A stretch of DNA of 12,328 bases from Mariprofundaceae bacterium (GTDB lineage: Bacteria > Pseudomonadota > Zetaproteobacteria > Mariprofundales > Mariprofundaceae): the NCBI GenBank assembly GCA_027035825.1, contig JALVTX010000036.1, forward strand, positions 1 to 12,328, written 5' to 3'. The notes below the pieces were generated by a model. It had not been told where the DNA came from. It worked only from the letters and a program-made list of their open reading frames with translations, and made no database searches. The position numbers were made by a program, and so were the translations under genes. This document shows positions 1-5,995 of the stretch, one piece after another. The number at the start of each line of letters is the position of its first letter. The first letter of the stretch is position 1.

Positions 1-874
1 CGGGCGAATGGCGGATGGCGTTGTCCAGCAGGTTGACCAGCACGCGCAGCGCATCCCCTTCCTCCATCGGCAGCTCCAGGCCCTCGTCCGCCGCCAGCTC
101 CAGCCTCACGCCCGCCGCCTCCGCCGCCGGCCGCACGGTTTCCCCGGCCTGTCGCAACACGGCCTCCCCTTCGCATCGCGCGTTCTCCGGCGGTTCCCGG
201 TTCAGGCGATCCACGGCGAGCATGGCATCCAGCAGTTCGTTCAGGCGTCTGGCTTCGCGGGCGATGATGCCGGCCGCTTCCTTGCGCACCGCCTCATCCC
301 CGCCCAGCGATTCGATGGTGCGCGCATAACCCAGGATGGAGGTCAGCGGCGTCTTCAGATCGTGCATCAGGTCGCGCAGCAGGCGTTCCCGCTCCGCCTC
401 CAGCCGCCGCTGTTCGCTGACATCCAGGCACAGCAACAGCGCCTCGCCGCCAGTGAGCGGGGCGAGCCTCGCCGCCAGCGTTCGGGCGCGCGGATGCATG
501 TCCGGCAGGCCCGCCGGCTCGGGCAGGCGTTCGAGCGCCCGTTGCAGGCTCGCATTCCAGTCCGGATCGCGATAGAGCACGTTCATCGGCTGCGGCAGCG
601 AAACCTGCCGGGGCAGCCCGAACACGCGCCGCGCCATCGGGTTCAGCGCCACCACGTTGCCGCGCGCATCAAGCCGGATGACCGCCTCGTTAATGGTGTC
701 GAAGAGCGCGTCCATACGCGCCCCGCGCCGTGCCAGGCGCGCTTCCAGTTCCTCGCGCTCGGAACGCGCGCGCCACAGCTCCTCTCGCCACGTGCGCGCG
801 CGCGCGCGCATCCAGATGGCGTGCGCCAGCCAGCCGGCTGCCAGCAGCAGCGCCGCCCATGCCGCGCCGCTCAC
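1..874 (-). CDS. phoR: PhoR-type phosphate sensor histidine kinase (3' end cut by window edge)
   Basis: Membrane sensor kinase that would phosphorylate PhoB when phosphate is scarce. The frame was read by hand on the minus strand from a GTG at 874 and stays open to base 1 (291 codons). One hydrophobic segment (residues 4-22) is followed by a charged helical linker (23-53), a PAS-like region from about residue 54 to 145, then the dimerisation/phosphoacceptor H-box LMHDLKTPLTS with His171. The N-box NLLDNAIRHSP (Asn281 and Asn285) is the last thing visible; the G-boxes of the ATPase domain lie outside. It follows phoB by 32 nt, the classic phoBR order. The start is uncertain: the frame is closed by a TGA at 898-896, and an ATG overlapping the phoB stop is in the same frame but upstream of that TGA. 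No good ribosome binding site precedes the GTG. A (GC)8 run encodes Arg-Ala repeats just after the membrane segment. Family is certain from the motifs; PhoR rather than another kinase follows from context. Confidence 0.9.
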   Translation of the reverse strand, partial: MSGAAWAALLLAAGWLAHAIWMRARARTWREELWRARSEREELEARLARRGARMDALFDTINEAVIRLDARGNVVALNPMARRVFGLPRQVSLPQPMNVLYRDPDWNASLQRALERLPEPAGLPDMHPRARTLAARLAPLTGGEALLLCLDVSEQRRLEAERERLLRDLMHDLKTPLTSILGYARTIESLGGDEAVRKEAAGIIAREARRLNELLDAMLAVDRLNREPPENARCEGEAVLRQAGETVRPAAEAAGVRLELAADEGLELPMEEGDALRVLVNLLDNAIRHSP

Positions 875-906
875 GCCGAAATGCTCACGATGGGCTCACG
901 AGGGAC

Positions 907-1647
907 TCATGCGGGCGCGCGATCGGGGTTGAATCGGTATCCGAGCCCGCGAATGGTCTCGATGGCCGCGCCGGCGCCGTGCGCATCCAGCGCCTTGCGC
1001 AGGCGCTTGACCGTCACGTCCACGGTTCTCGGCTCCACGAACGTGTCCCGTCCCCAGACGTGATCGAGCAGCCAGTCGCGCGAGCGGGTCTTGCCCGGTT
1101 TTGCCATCAGCGTTTCCAACAGCCGGTATTCCAGCGGCCTCAGCGCCACGGCGCACCCGCGAACGCGGGCCTCCAGCGCATCGGGATTGAGCTCGATGCC
1201 GCCCGCGCGCACCGCCTGCCGCCCTCGGGGCATGGCCCGCCGCAGCAAGGCTTGCGCCCGCGCCACCAACTCCTCCGGCTCGAAGGGCTTGGGCAGGTAA
1301 TCGTCCGCGCCCTCGTTCAGGCCCTTCACGCGCTCCGCCGTCTGCCCCAGCGCCGTCACCATCAGCACCGGCACGGGCGCCTCCCCACTGTCGCGGCGCA
1401 AACTGTCTCGGCGCAAATAGCGCAGCACCCGCATGCCATCCGCGCCGGGCAACATCCGGTCCAGCACCACCAGGTGCCAGGACTCCTCGCCAAGCCGCTC
1501 GATGGCCGCGTGGCCGTCGGCACATACGTGCGCCTCCATGCCCGCCGCCGCCAGGTGCAGTCGCATCAGTCCCGCGATGGACTCGTCATCCTCCACGATG
1601 AGGGCTCGCGGCCTGTCTGGCCCTTCCTGTTCCACACTCCGTGTCAT
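907..1647 (-). CDS. phoB: PhoB phosphate regulon response regulator
   Basis: OmpR/PhoB-family transcription factor of 246 residues. The receiver domain (about 14-135) has the acidic pair Asp20/Asp21, phosphoacceptor Asp63 in VVLDRMLPG, Thr98 and Lys120 in LPKPF. The winged-helix DNA-binding domain (about 150-243) contains LEYRLLETLM, the recognition-helix stretch RTVDVTVKRLRKAL and the closing wing RGLGYRF, all close to E. coli PhoB as I recall it. It would bind direct-repeat Pho boxes such as those at 2273-2337 and recruit RNA polymerase. It lies 45 nt after the CNBD gene and 32 nt before phoR in an apparent operon. The ATG at 1647 is used; a GTG at residue 5, preceded by CGGAG, is an alternative, and residues 1-11 look unconserved. 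Oddity: residues 78-87 are a perfect LRRDS-LRRDS duplication, five residues more than E. coli PhoB has between helix 3 and strand 4. Confidence 0.95.
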   Translation of the reverse strand: MTRSVEQEGPDRPRALIVEDDESIAGLMRLHLAAAGMEAHVCADGHAAIERLGEESWHLVVLDRMLPGADGMRVLRYLRRDSLRRDSGEAPVPVLMVTALGQTAERVKGLNEGADDYLPKPFEPEELVARAQALLRRAMPRGRQAVRAGGIELNPDALEARVRGCAVALRPLEYRLLETLMAKPGKTRSRDWLLDHVWGRDTFVEPRTVDVTVKRLRKALDAHGAGAAIETIRGLGYRFNPDRAPA

Positions 1648-1674
1648 CGGCGCTCATGCTGGCCGAGGCAGACG

Positions 1675-1690
1675 CCGACGCAAGCGTCGG
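1675..1690 (-). other. Small hairpin between the CNBD gene and phoB
   Basis: CCGACG-CAAG-CGTCGG, a perfect 6-bp stem with a 4-base loop, sits in the 45-nt gap between the CNBD stop and the phoB start. No T-run follows on the minus strand, so it is not a canonical intrinsic terminator. It could protect the upstream message or damp read-through into phoB. Function is inferred only. Confidence 0.4.
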
Positions 1691-1692
1691 AT

Positions 1693-2226
1693 TCAGACGC
1701 GCGCGCCCAGCGCATAGTCGCGCAGGGCCGCGTATTCCACCTCCAGGTTCAGCGCCATGCGCGAGAGCAGCCGGAACATGAAGCGCAGCAACTGCTGGCC
1801 CATCAGCGGATCTTCCAGCGTTATCACGTCGAAGAACGAGCGCCGCAGCGTCAGCGTCGTCAACTCGTCGCGCGCCATCACCGTGGCCGAATGCGGCCGC
1901 TCGTCCAGGAACGAGAACAGCCCGAACACATCCCCGGGCTTCAGCGTGGCGTAGATGTTTCCCGAGGCGTCGCGCACCGCCGCCTGCCCGTCCAGAATCA
2001 GTCGCATCACGCGCTCCGAGCGGGCGCCCGCCTCATATAGCACGCGTCCGGCCTCCACCACCTCTTCCTCGAAGCAAGAAAACAGCGCCATCGCCTCGGC
2101 CACCTCCATCTCGCGCCCCACGGGCAGGGCGCGAAAGCGCGCGAAGTTCATGTTCGCCGCGATGGATGCCGCCATCGCTTGCACCAGATGATGCTTGTCC
2201 CGTCGTTGCGCCATGGTTTCGGTCAT
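1693..2226 (-). CDS. Stand-alone cyclic-nucleotide-binding-domain (Crp-like) protein, first gene of the phoBR operon
   Basis: A 177-residue protein with a single CNBD beta-roll (about residues 47-135). Recognisable parts are the FEEEVVEAGRVLYEAG strand, LILDGQAAV, and the phosphate-binding cassette PGDVFGLFSFLDERPHSATV (97-116). The cassette is degenerate relative to Crp: the Glu of the usual GE pair is Leu103 and the Arg that contacts the cyclic phosphate is His112, so classical cAMP binding is doubtful. Residues 1-46 and 136-177 look helical; there is no helix-turn-helix, so it should not bind DNA as Crp/Fnr proteins do. The start is the ATG at 2226, because AGGAGG lies 7 nt upstream; an upstream in-frame ATG at 2274 would lie inside the Pho boxes and before the predicted transcription start. 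It precedes phoB and appears to be driven by the leftward Pho boxes, suggesting a phosphate-linked sensory or partner role. The exact function is unknown. Confidence 0.85.
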   Translation of the reverse strand: MTETMAQRRDKHHLVQAMAASIAANMNFARFRALPVGREMEVAEAMALFSCFEEEVVEAGRVLYEAGARSERVMRLILDGQAAVRDASGNIYATLKPGDVFGLFSFLDERPHSATVMARDELTTLTLRRSFFDVITLEDPLMGQQLLRFMFRLLSRMALNLEVEYAALRDYALGARV

Positions 2227-2256
2227 CAGGGTTCCTCCTGTCGTTTTTGGTCGCGC

Positions 2257-2312
2257 AGCGTAGTTCCGATGCATGACACGCCGATGTCAGCCATGTGACA
2301 GCTTTGTGACAG
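2257..2312 (-). promoter_or_regulatory. Leftward tandem Pho boxes and promoter for CNBD-phoB-phoR
   Basis: Read on the minus strand, four 7-mers repeat every 11 bp: CTGTCAC (2312-2306), CTGTCAC (2301-2295), CTGACAT (2290-2284) and GTGTCAT (2279-2273). This is the 7+4 direct-repeat geometry of PhoB sites (E. coli consensus half-site CTGTCAT). Ten bases after the last half-site comes TACGCT (2262-2257), a plausible -10, with the Pho box replacing the -35 as in classical PhoB-activated promoters. It would give PhoB positive autoregulation of its own operon. The half-site spacing is seen directly; activity is inferred. Confidence 0.85.
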
Positions 2313-2319
2313 CGCCATC

Positions 2320-2353
2320 GTGTCACACGCATGTCACATTCGCGCCCTACGGT
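2320..2353 (+). promoter_or_regulatory. Rightward Pho box and promoter for porin-pst operon
   Basis: GTGTCAC (2320-2326) and ATGTCAC (2331-2337) form one 18-bp Pho box (two half-sites, 11-bp period) facing the porin gene. Ten bases later is TACGGT (2348-2353), matching the -10-like TACGCT at the same distance in the opposite promoter. Only 7 bp separate this box from the leftward array, so both promoters share one nucleoprotein region. Transcription would start near 2360, leaving about a 50-nt leader before the porin ATG. Confidence 0.8.
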
Positions 2354-2410
2354 TCGCCGCATCCAACGAAACGCACGGTATGGGCGTGCGTCAAAACGAC
2401 AGGAGGAAGC

Positions 2411-3634
2411 ATGAACACGAGAATCAAGCAATCCATCGCGGTGGCGGTGCTGGCCATGGCCTCGGCCGGCCAGGCGTTCGCCGGCGGCGTGCAGGTGGAC
2501 ACCCAGAGCCTGACCGACGTGCTGGTGGCCAAGGGCGTCATCACCAAGGAAGAGGCCAGGGCCGTCCAGCACAACAATGACGGCAAGCTGAAATTCGAGA
2601 GCCTGGTCTATGCCAACACCCGCTTCATCGAGAAGAAGGATGCCGTCAAGACGACCGACAGGCAGCAGGGTCTGGCGATCGACCGCGCCTACCTGACGGC
2701 CAAGTACAGCTTCAACGACGACTGGATGATGCGCATCACCACCGACGTCCACCTGGACTCGGGCCTCTCCAAGAAGAACAACAACATCTTCCTGAAGTAT
2801 GCCTACGTGCAGGGCAAGCTGCTGGATGATGCCGTGGTGCTGCGCCTAGGCCAGTCCCACACGCCATGGATCGACCACGAGGAGCACCTGTGGGCGCACC
2901 GCTACGCCTCGCCGGTGTTCATTGACAAGCATGGCTTCGAAGCCTCGTCCGACCTGGGCATTGGTCTGAAGGGCAAACTCGCTGATGGCCTGGTCAAGTA
3001 CTGGGTGACGGAGACGGACGGCGCCGGCTACAGCCACCCGGGCATGCATTTCGATGCGGCGACCCAGACCTGGAAAACCGGCCTTCCCAAGGCATTCGAC
3101 TTCAGCGGCCGCGTGGGCATCTACCCGATCAAGGGCCTGACGCTGGATTTCCAGTTCCGCGACGGTTTCAAGGGCACCAAGTACTTCGACAAGGCGAACA
3201 ACCAGACGACGCCGGGCACCAAGCATACGTTGTGGCAGGCCATGGTCACCTATGGCATGGGGCATGACTGGCGCGTGGGCGTGAACTATGTGAACGAGAA
3301 GTCCGACCGCAAGGCGGATCCTCTCAATGCCATCACCGCCCGGACGGACAAGACCGACGGCTATGCGCTGTGGGGCTGGAGCAAGTTCGCGGGCACGCCG
3401 TTCGGCGCCTTCGGCCGCTACGACCACGATCAGGTCACGCGCGACACCAAGATCGGCATCAAGCAGAAGACCAACCGTTACCTGCTTGGCCTGGAGTACT
3501 TCCCGGCCCACAATGTGACGCTGTCGCTGGTGTATGACTTCAGCAAGACCACCAACAACGGTTTTGCGACCACCGGCGCGGGCTCGGTCGCGAAGAACAC
3601 CACCTACGGCCTGTATTCGCGGTTCAAGTTCTGA
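2411..3634 (+). CDS. Outer-membrane porin of the phosphate-selective (OprO/OprP-like) type
   Basis: A 407-residue outer-membrane beta-barrel protein, likely admitting phosphate during starvation. A signal peptide (residues 1-24) with a hydrophobic core ends in QAFA before GGVQVD. After a short N-terminal helix-like stretch (LTDVLVAKGVITKEEA) the body alternates aromatic and polar residues typical of porin strands, and the chain ends in RFKF with the C-terminal Phe used for barrel assembly. Length fits the Porin_O_P family. The start is the ATG at 2411 behind AGGAGG with a short spacer; the open frame extends upstream to 2273 only by running through the Pho boxes and promoter. It is the first gene after the rightward Pho box and lies 110 nt before pstS. 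Phosphate selectivity is inferred from context, not from identified channel lysines; it could be a general or pyrophosphate/polyphosphate porin. Confidence 0.85.
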   Translation: MNTRIKQSIAVAVLAMASAGQAFAGGVQVDTQSLTDVLVAKGVITKEEARAVQHNNDGKLKFESLVYANTRFIEKKDAVKTTDRQQGLAIDRAYLTAKYSFNDDWMMRITTDVHLDSGLSKKNNNIFLKYAYVQGKLLDDAVVLRLGQSHTPWIDHEEHLWAHRYASPVFIDKHGFEASSDLGIGLKGKLADGLVKYWVTETDGAGYSHPGMHFDAATQTWKTGLPKAFDFSGRVGIYPIKGLTLDFQFRDGFKGTKYFDKANNQTTPGTKHTLWQAMVTYGMGHDWRVGVNYVNEKSDRKADPLNAITARTDKTDGYALWGWSKFAGTPFGAFGRYDHDQVTRDTKIGIKQKTNRYLLGLEYFPAHNVTLSLVYDFSKTTNNGFATTGAGSVAKNTTYGLYSRFKF

Positions 3635-3662
3635 TCCGGATGTGGGCTCGCGGCAGGGTGTC

Positions 3663-3689
3663 CCCGCCGCGGGCCCGGCCTCCGGGCGG
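3663..3689 (+). other. GC-rich hairpin between porin and pstS
   Basis: GCCCGG-CCT-CCGGGC (3673-3687) is a perfect 6-bp stem; CCCGCC (3663-3668) with GGGCGG (3684-3689) is an alternative that competes for the same right arm. No T-run follows, so it is not a standard terminator. It might set the porin:pstS message ratio or stabilise a processed 3' end. No second Pho box is visible in the 110-nt gap. Confidence 0.35.
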
Positions 3690-3744
3690 AGCGACAAACC
3701 GCGAAATACAAGAACGCAACACCAACAACACAAGGAGAAACGAC

Positions 3745-4788
3745 ATGAAACGCATTCTTTTCGCAGCAACGATGTTCGCCGCCGCCACGCTGGGCGCGAC
3801 GAACGCCCTGGCCGGCGCCGTTATCAACGGCGCGGGAGCGACCTTCCCCTACCCCGTCTATGGCAAGTGGGCCTGGTCCTACAACAAGGAAACCGGCGTG
3901 CGCCTGAACTACCAGTCCATCGGCTCCGGCGGCGGCATCAAGCAGATCAAGGCACGCACCGTGGACTTCGGCGCCTCGGACGCGCCGCTCAAGCCCGCCG
4001 AGCTGGACAAGTTTGGCCTGATGCAGTGGCCGCAGATCATGGGCGGCGTGGTGCCGGTGGTGCATCTGGCGGGCATCAAGGCGAACCAACTGAAGCTCTC
4101 GGCCGAGAACCTGGCCGACATCTACCTCGGCAAGATCACCAAGTGGGATGACCCGCGCATCGCGGCCGACAACAAGGGGCTGAGCCTGCCGCACCAGGAC
4201 ATCACCGTGGTGCACCGGGCCGACGGCTCCGGCACCACCTGGATTTTCACCAACTACCTGACCAAGGTCAGCGGCGAATGGGCGGACAAGGTGGGCAACG
4301 CCAAGTCCGTGGCCTGGCCGGTGGGCTTGGGCGGCAAGGGCAACGAGGGCGTGGCCGCCTTCGTGCGCAAGGTGGACGGCGCCATCGGCTACGTGGAGTA
4401 CGCCTACGCGCTGCAGAACCACATGGCCTCGGTGCTCTTGAAGAACCGCGACGGCAACTTCGTGGCCCCGACCTCGGCCAACTTCCAGGCCGCGGCCGCC
4501 GGCGCCGACTGGGCGCACGCCAAGGGCTACTACATGGTGCTCACGAACCAGCCGGGCGCGAACTCCTGGCCCATCACCGGCGCGTCCTTCATCCTGATGT
4601 ACAAGACCCAGCAGCATCCGGAGCGCGCGCGCGAGGTGCTGAAGTTCTTCGACTGGGCTTTCCATCATGGCCAGAAGCTGGCCGAGTCCCTGGACTACGT
4701 GCCGATGCCGGAGAAGGTCGTGAAGATGATCGAGAACACCTGGCGCGCGACCATCAAGGATGCGAACGGCAACCCGGTCTGGAAGTAA
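3745..4788 (+). CDS. pstS: PstS periplasmic phosphate-binding protein
   Basis: High-affinity phosphate receptor of the Pst ABC importer, 347 residues, periplasmic. The signal peptide spans residues 1-23 (MKRILFAATMF... NALA, cleaved before GAV). Phosphate-binding motifs of the family are all present: GAGATFPYP (29-37), SIGSGGGIKQI (58-68), DFGASDAPL (74-82) and HRADGSGTT (157-165). The start is the ATG at 3745 behind AAGGAGA; the frame is open from 3640 but has no signal sequence there. The C-terminus (PMPEKVVKMIENTW) is standard. It is the second gene after the Pho-box promoter and is separated from pstC by a 265-nt structured gap, consistent with the usual excess of binding protein over permease. 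Confidence 0.97.
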   Translation: MKRILFAATMFAAATLGATNALAGAVINGAGATFPYPVYGKWAWSYNKETGVRLNYQSIGSGGGIKQIKARTVDFGASDAPLKPAELDKFGLMQWPQIMGGVVPVVHLAGIKANQLKLSAENLADIYLGKITKWDDPRIAADNKGLSLPHQDITVVHRADGSGTTWIFTNYLTKVSGEWADKVGNAKSVAWPVGLGGKGNEGVAAFVRKVDGAIGYVEYAYALQNHMASVLLKNRDGNFVAPTSANFQAAAAGADWAHAKGYYMVLTNQPGANSWPITGASFILMYKTQQHPERAREVLKFFDWAFHHGQKLAESLDYVPMPEKVVKMIENTWRATIKDANGNPVWK

Positions 4789-4858
4789 TCGGGCCGAACG
4801 GAGCCTGAACGAAAGCGGGAAAGGCGCCCTCCTCTCGAGATGATTTCCCGCCGAGGCG

Positions 4859-4891
4859 GAGGGCCGGCCAGACGGCCGGCCCTCTTCCTTT
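4859..4891 (+). terminator. Intrinsic terminator / attenuator after pstS
   Basis: A perfect 11-bp stem GAGGGCCGGCC (4859-4869), loop AGAC, GGCCGGCCCTC (4874-4884) is followed by TTCCTTT. It lies 70 nt after the pstS stop. Because pstC, pstA, pstB and phoU follow on the same strand with no obvious new promoter, it most likely acts as a partial terminator. It could also be a 3' stabilising structure for porin-pstS message. Confidence 0.75.
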
Positions 4892-4948
4892 CGCAAGCTG
4901 GTTGGCAGGCTGGTTCACAATCGGGCCGCCTTGCCCGCTTGCGAAAGG
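4887..4948. repeat. 12-bp perfect inverted repeat in the pstS-pstC gap
   Basis: CCTTTCGCAAGC (4887-4898) and GCTTGCGAAAGG (4937-4948) are exact reverse complements separated by 38 nt. The left arm overlaps the T-rich tail of the terminator hairpin, so the two structures are mutually exclusive at that edge. The loop contains CTGGTT twice at 12-nt spacing (4898 and 4910). It could be an antiterminator, an RNA-processing structure or a REP-like element; nothing in it looks coding. Confidence 0.7.
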
Positions 4949-5053
4949 ACGAACCCGATGCGCGCCACGCACCACCCAAAACCCGCCATTGCGCCCGGCC
5001 CGGCGCGCGGCAAGTATTCCCCCACCGTTGGAGCAGGGAGTCAGACAGACGAC

Positions 5054-5995
5054 ATGAGCACCTCCACACGACAGAGCGCCGGCAAGCCTTGGGGCGACGC
5101 CGTCTTCCGCGGCGCGACGCTGGCCTTCGCCATCGGCATCCTGGCGCTGTTCGCGGCCATGATCGCCGCGCTGTGGCACGAATCGCTGCCCGCGCTGCAC
5201 AAGTTCGGCTTCTCGTTTCTGACCAGCGCGGCCTGGAACCCGGTCAAGGACGATTTCGGCGCGGTGATTCCGATGGTCGGCACGCTGTTGTCCACCGCGC
5301 TGGCAATGCTGATCGCCGTGCCGCTGTCCATCGGCGTGGCGCTGTTTCTGGCCGAACTGGCCCCGGAGTGGCTGAAGGCGCCGTTCGGCACGGCCATCGA
5401 GCTGCTCGCCGCCATTCCCAGCATCGTCTATGGCATGTGGGGCCTGTTCGTGCTCGCCCCCGTCATGGCCGATCACGTGCAGCCCTGGCTGGCCAGCCAC
5501 TTCGGCTTCCTGCCGCTGTTCAAGGGCGCGCCGATGGGCATCGGCATGCTCACGGCGGGACTGGTGCTGGCGCTGATGATCCTGCCCTTCATCGCCTCGG
5601 TGACGCGCGACGTGTTCCTGATGGTGCCGAAAAATCTCAAGGAAGCCGCCTATGGCATGGGCGCGACCACCTGGGAGGTGGTGCGCGACGTGATGATCCC
5701 CTACGGCAAGAAGGGCATCGTCGGCGCCATCTTCCTTGGCATGGGCCGGGCGCTGGGCGAGACGATGGCCGTCACCTTCGTCATCGGCAACGCCTACCAC
5801 CTGTCGTGGTCGCTGTTCGCGCCGGGCAATTCCATCGCCTCCACCCTGGCCAACGAGTTCACCGAGGCCGACAGCGACGTCTATCTCGCCTCGCTGATCG
5901 AGCTGGGCCTGGTGCTGTTTCTGATGACCTTCATCGTGCTGGGCCTGGCGCAGCTGTGGCTGAAGCGCGGCGTGGCCGGCGGGGGCAAGCCGTGA
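5054..5995 (+). CDS. pstC: PstC phosphate ABC transporter permease
   Basis: Inner-membrane permease subunit of PstSCAB, 313 residues (E. coli PstC is 319). The first hydrophobic helix is around residues 20-40, then come the conserved ALFLAELAPEWLKAP and AIELLAAIPSIVYGMWGLFVLAP stretches, the EAA loop (KEAAYGMGATTWEV, Glu197) that docks on PstB, and GRALGETMAVTFVIGN. The ATG at 5054 matches the family N-terminus, though its ribosome binding site is weak (GGGAG about 15 nt upstream). An in-frame ATG at 4958 has a better-placed AAAGGA but would add 32 residues of Pro/Ala-rich sequence unlike PstC. The stop overlaps the pstA GTG by 4 nt. It pairs with PstA to form the channel. Confidence 0.95.
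   Translation: MSTSTRQSAGKPWGDAVFRGATLAFAIGILALFAAMIAALWHESLPALHKFGFSFLTSAAWNPVKDDFGAVIPMVGTLLSTALAMLIAVPLSIGVALFLAELAPEWLKAPFGTAIELLAAIPSIVYGMWGLFVLAPVMADHVQPWLASHFGFLPLFKGAPMGIGMLTAGLVLALMILPFIASVTRDVFLMVPKNLKEAAYGMGATTWEVVRDVMIPYGKKGIVGAIFLGMGRALGETMAVTFVIGNAYHLSWSLFAPGNSIASTLANEFTEADSDVYLASLIELGLVLFLMTFIVLGLAQLWLKRGVAGGGKP

Larger units (their letters stand above)
2232..2408. repeat. Inverted duplication of a 16-nt leader/Shine-Dalgarno block
   Basis: AAAACGACAGGAGGAA occurs at 2393-2408 on the plus strand, just before the porin ATG, and at 2247-2232 on the minus strand, just before the CNBD ATG, with 16/16 identity. The copies flank the divergent Pho-box region. Each supplies the AGGAGG ribosome binding site that fixes the start of its gene. 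Whether it is a duplicated leader or a shared regulatory target cannot be told from one sequence. Confidence 0.8.

Noticed and set aside
896..1525. Alternative 209-codon minus-strand frame overlapping phoB
   Set aside because: A frame-shifted reading of phoB rich in Arg/Gly/Ala; the 907-1647 frame has all receiver and winged-helix motifs.
8..2040. Long plus-strand open frames (8-1063 and 730-2040) opposite phoR, phoB and the CNBD gene
   Set aside because: They are antisense shadows of GC-rich minus-strand genes; the translations are Arg/His/Gln/Pro-rich with no recognisable family, while the minus strand gives clear kinase, PhoB and CNBD motifs.
2274..2410. Upstream starts that would extend the CNBD protein (ATG at 2274) or the porin (frame open from 2273)
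   Set aside because: They fall within the Pho boxes or upstream of the predicted transcription starts, lack ribosome binding sites, and would bury the porin signal peptide.
3604..4896. 430-codon minus-strand open frame opposite pstS
   Set aside because: Antisense to an unmistakable pstS; His/Gly/Val-rich composition is typical of a reverse-frame shadow.
4887..4948. The 12-bp inverted repeat as the ends of an insertion sequence or MITE
   Set aside because: The enclosed 38 nt are too short, no target-site duplication is visible, and the position next to the terminator fits an RNA structure better.
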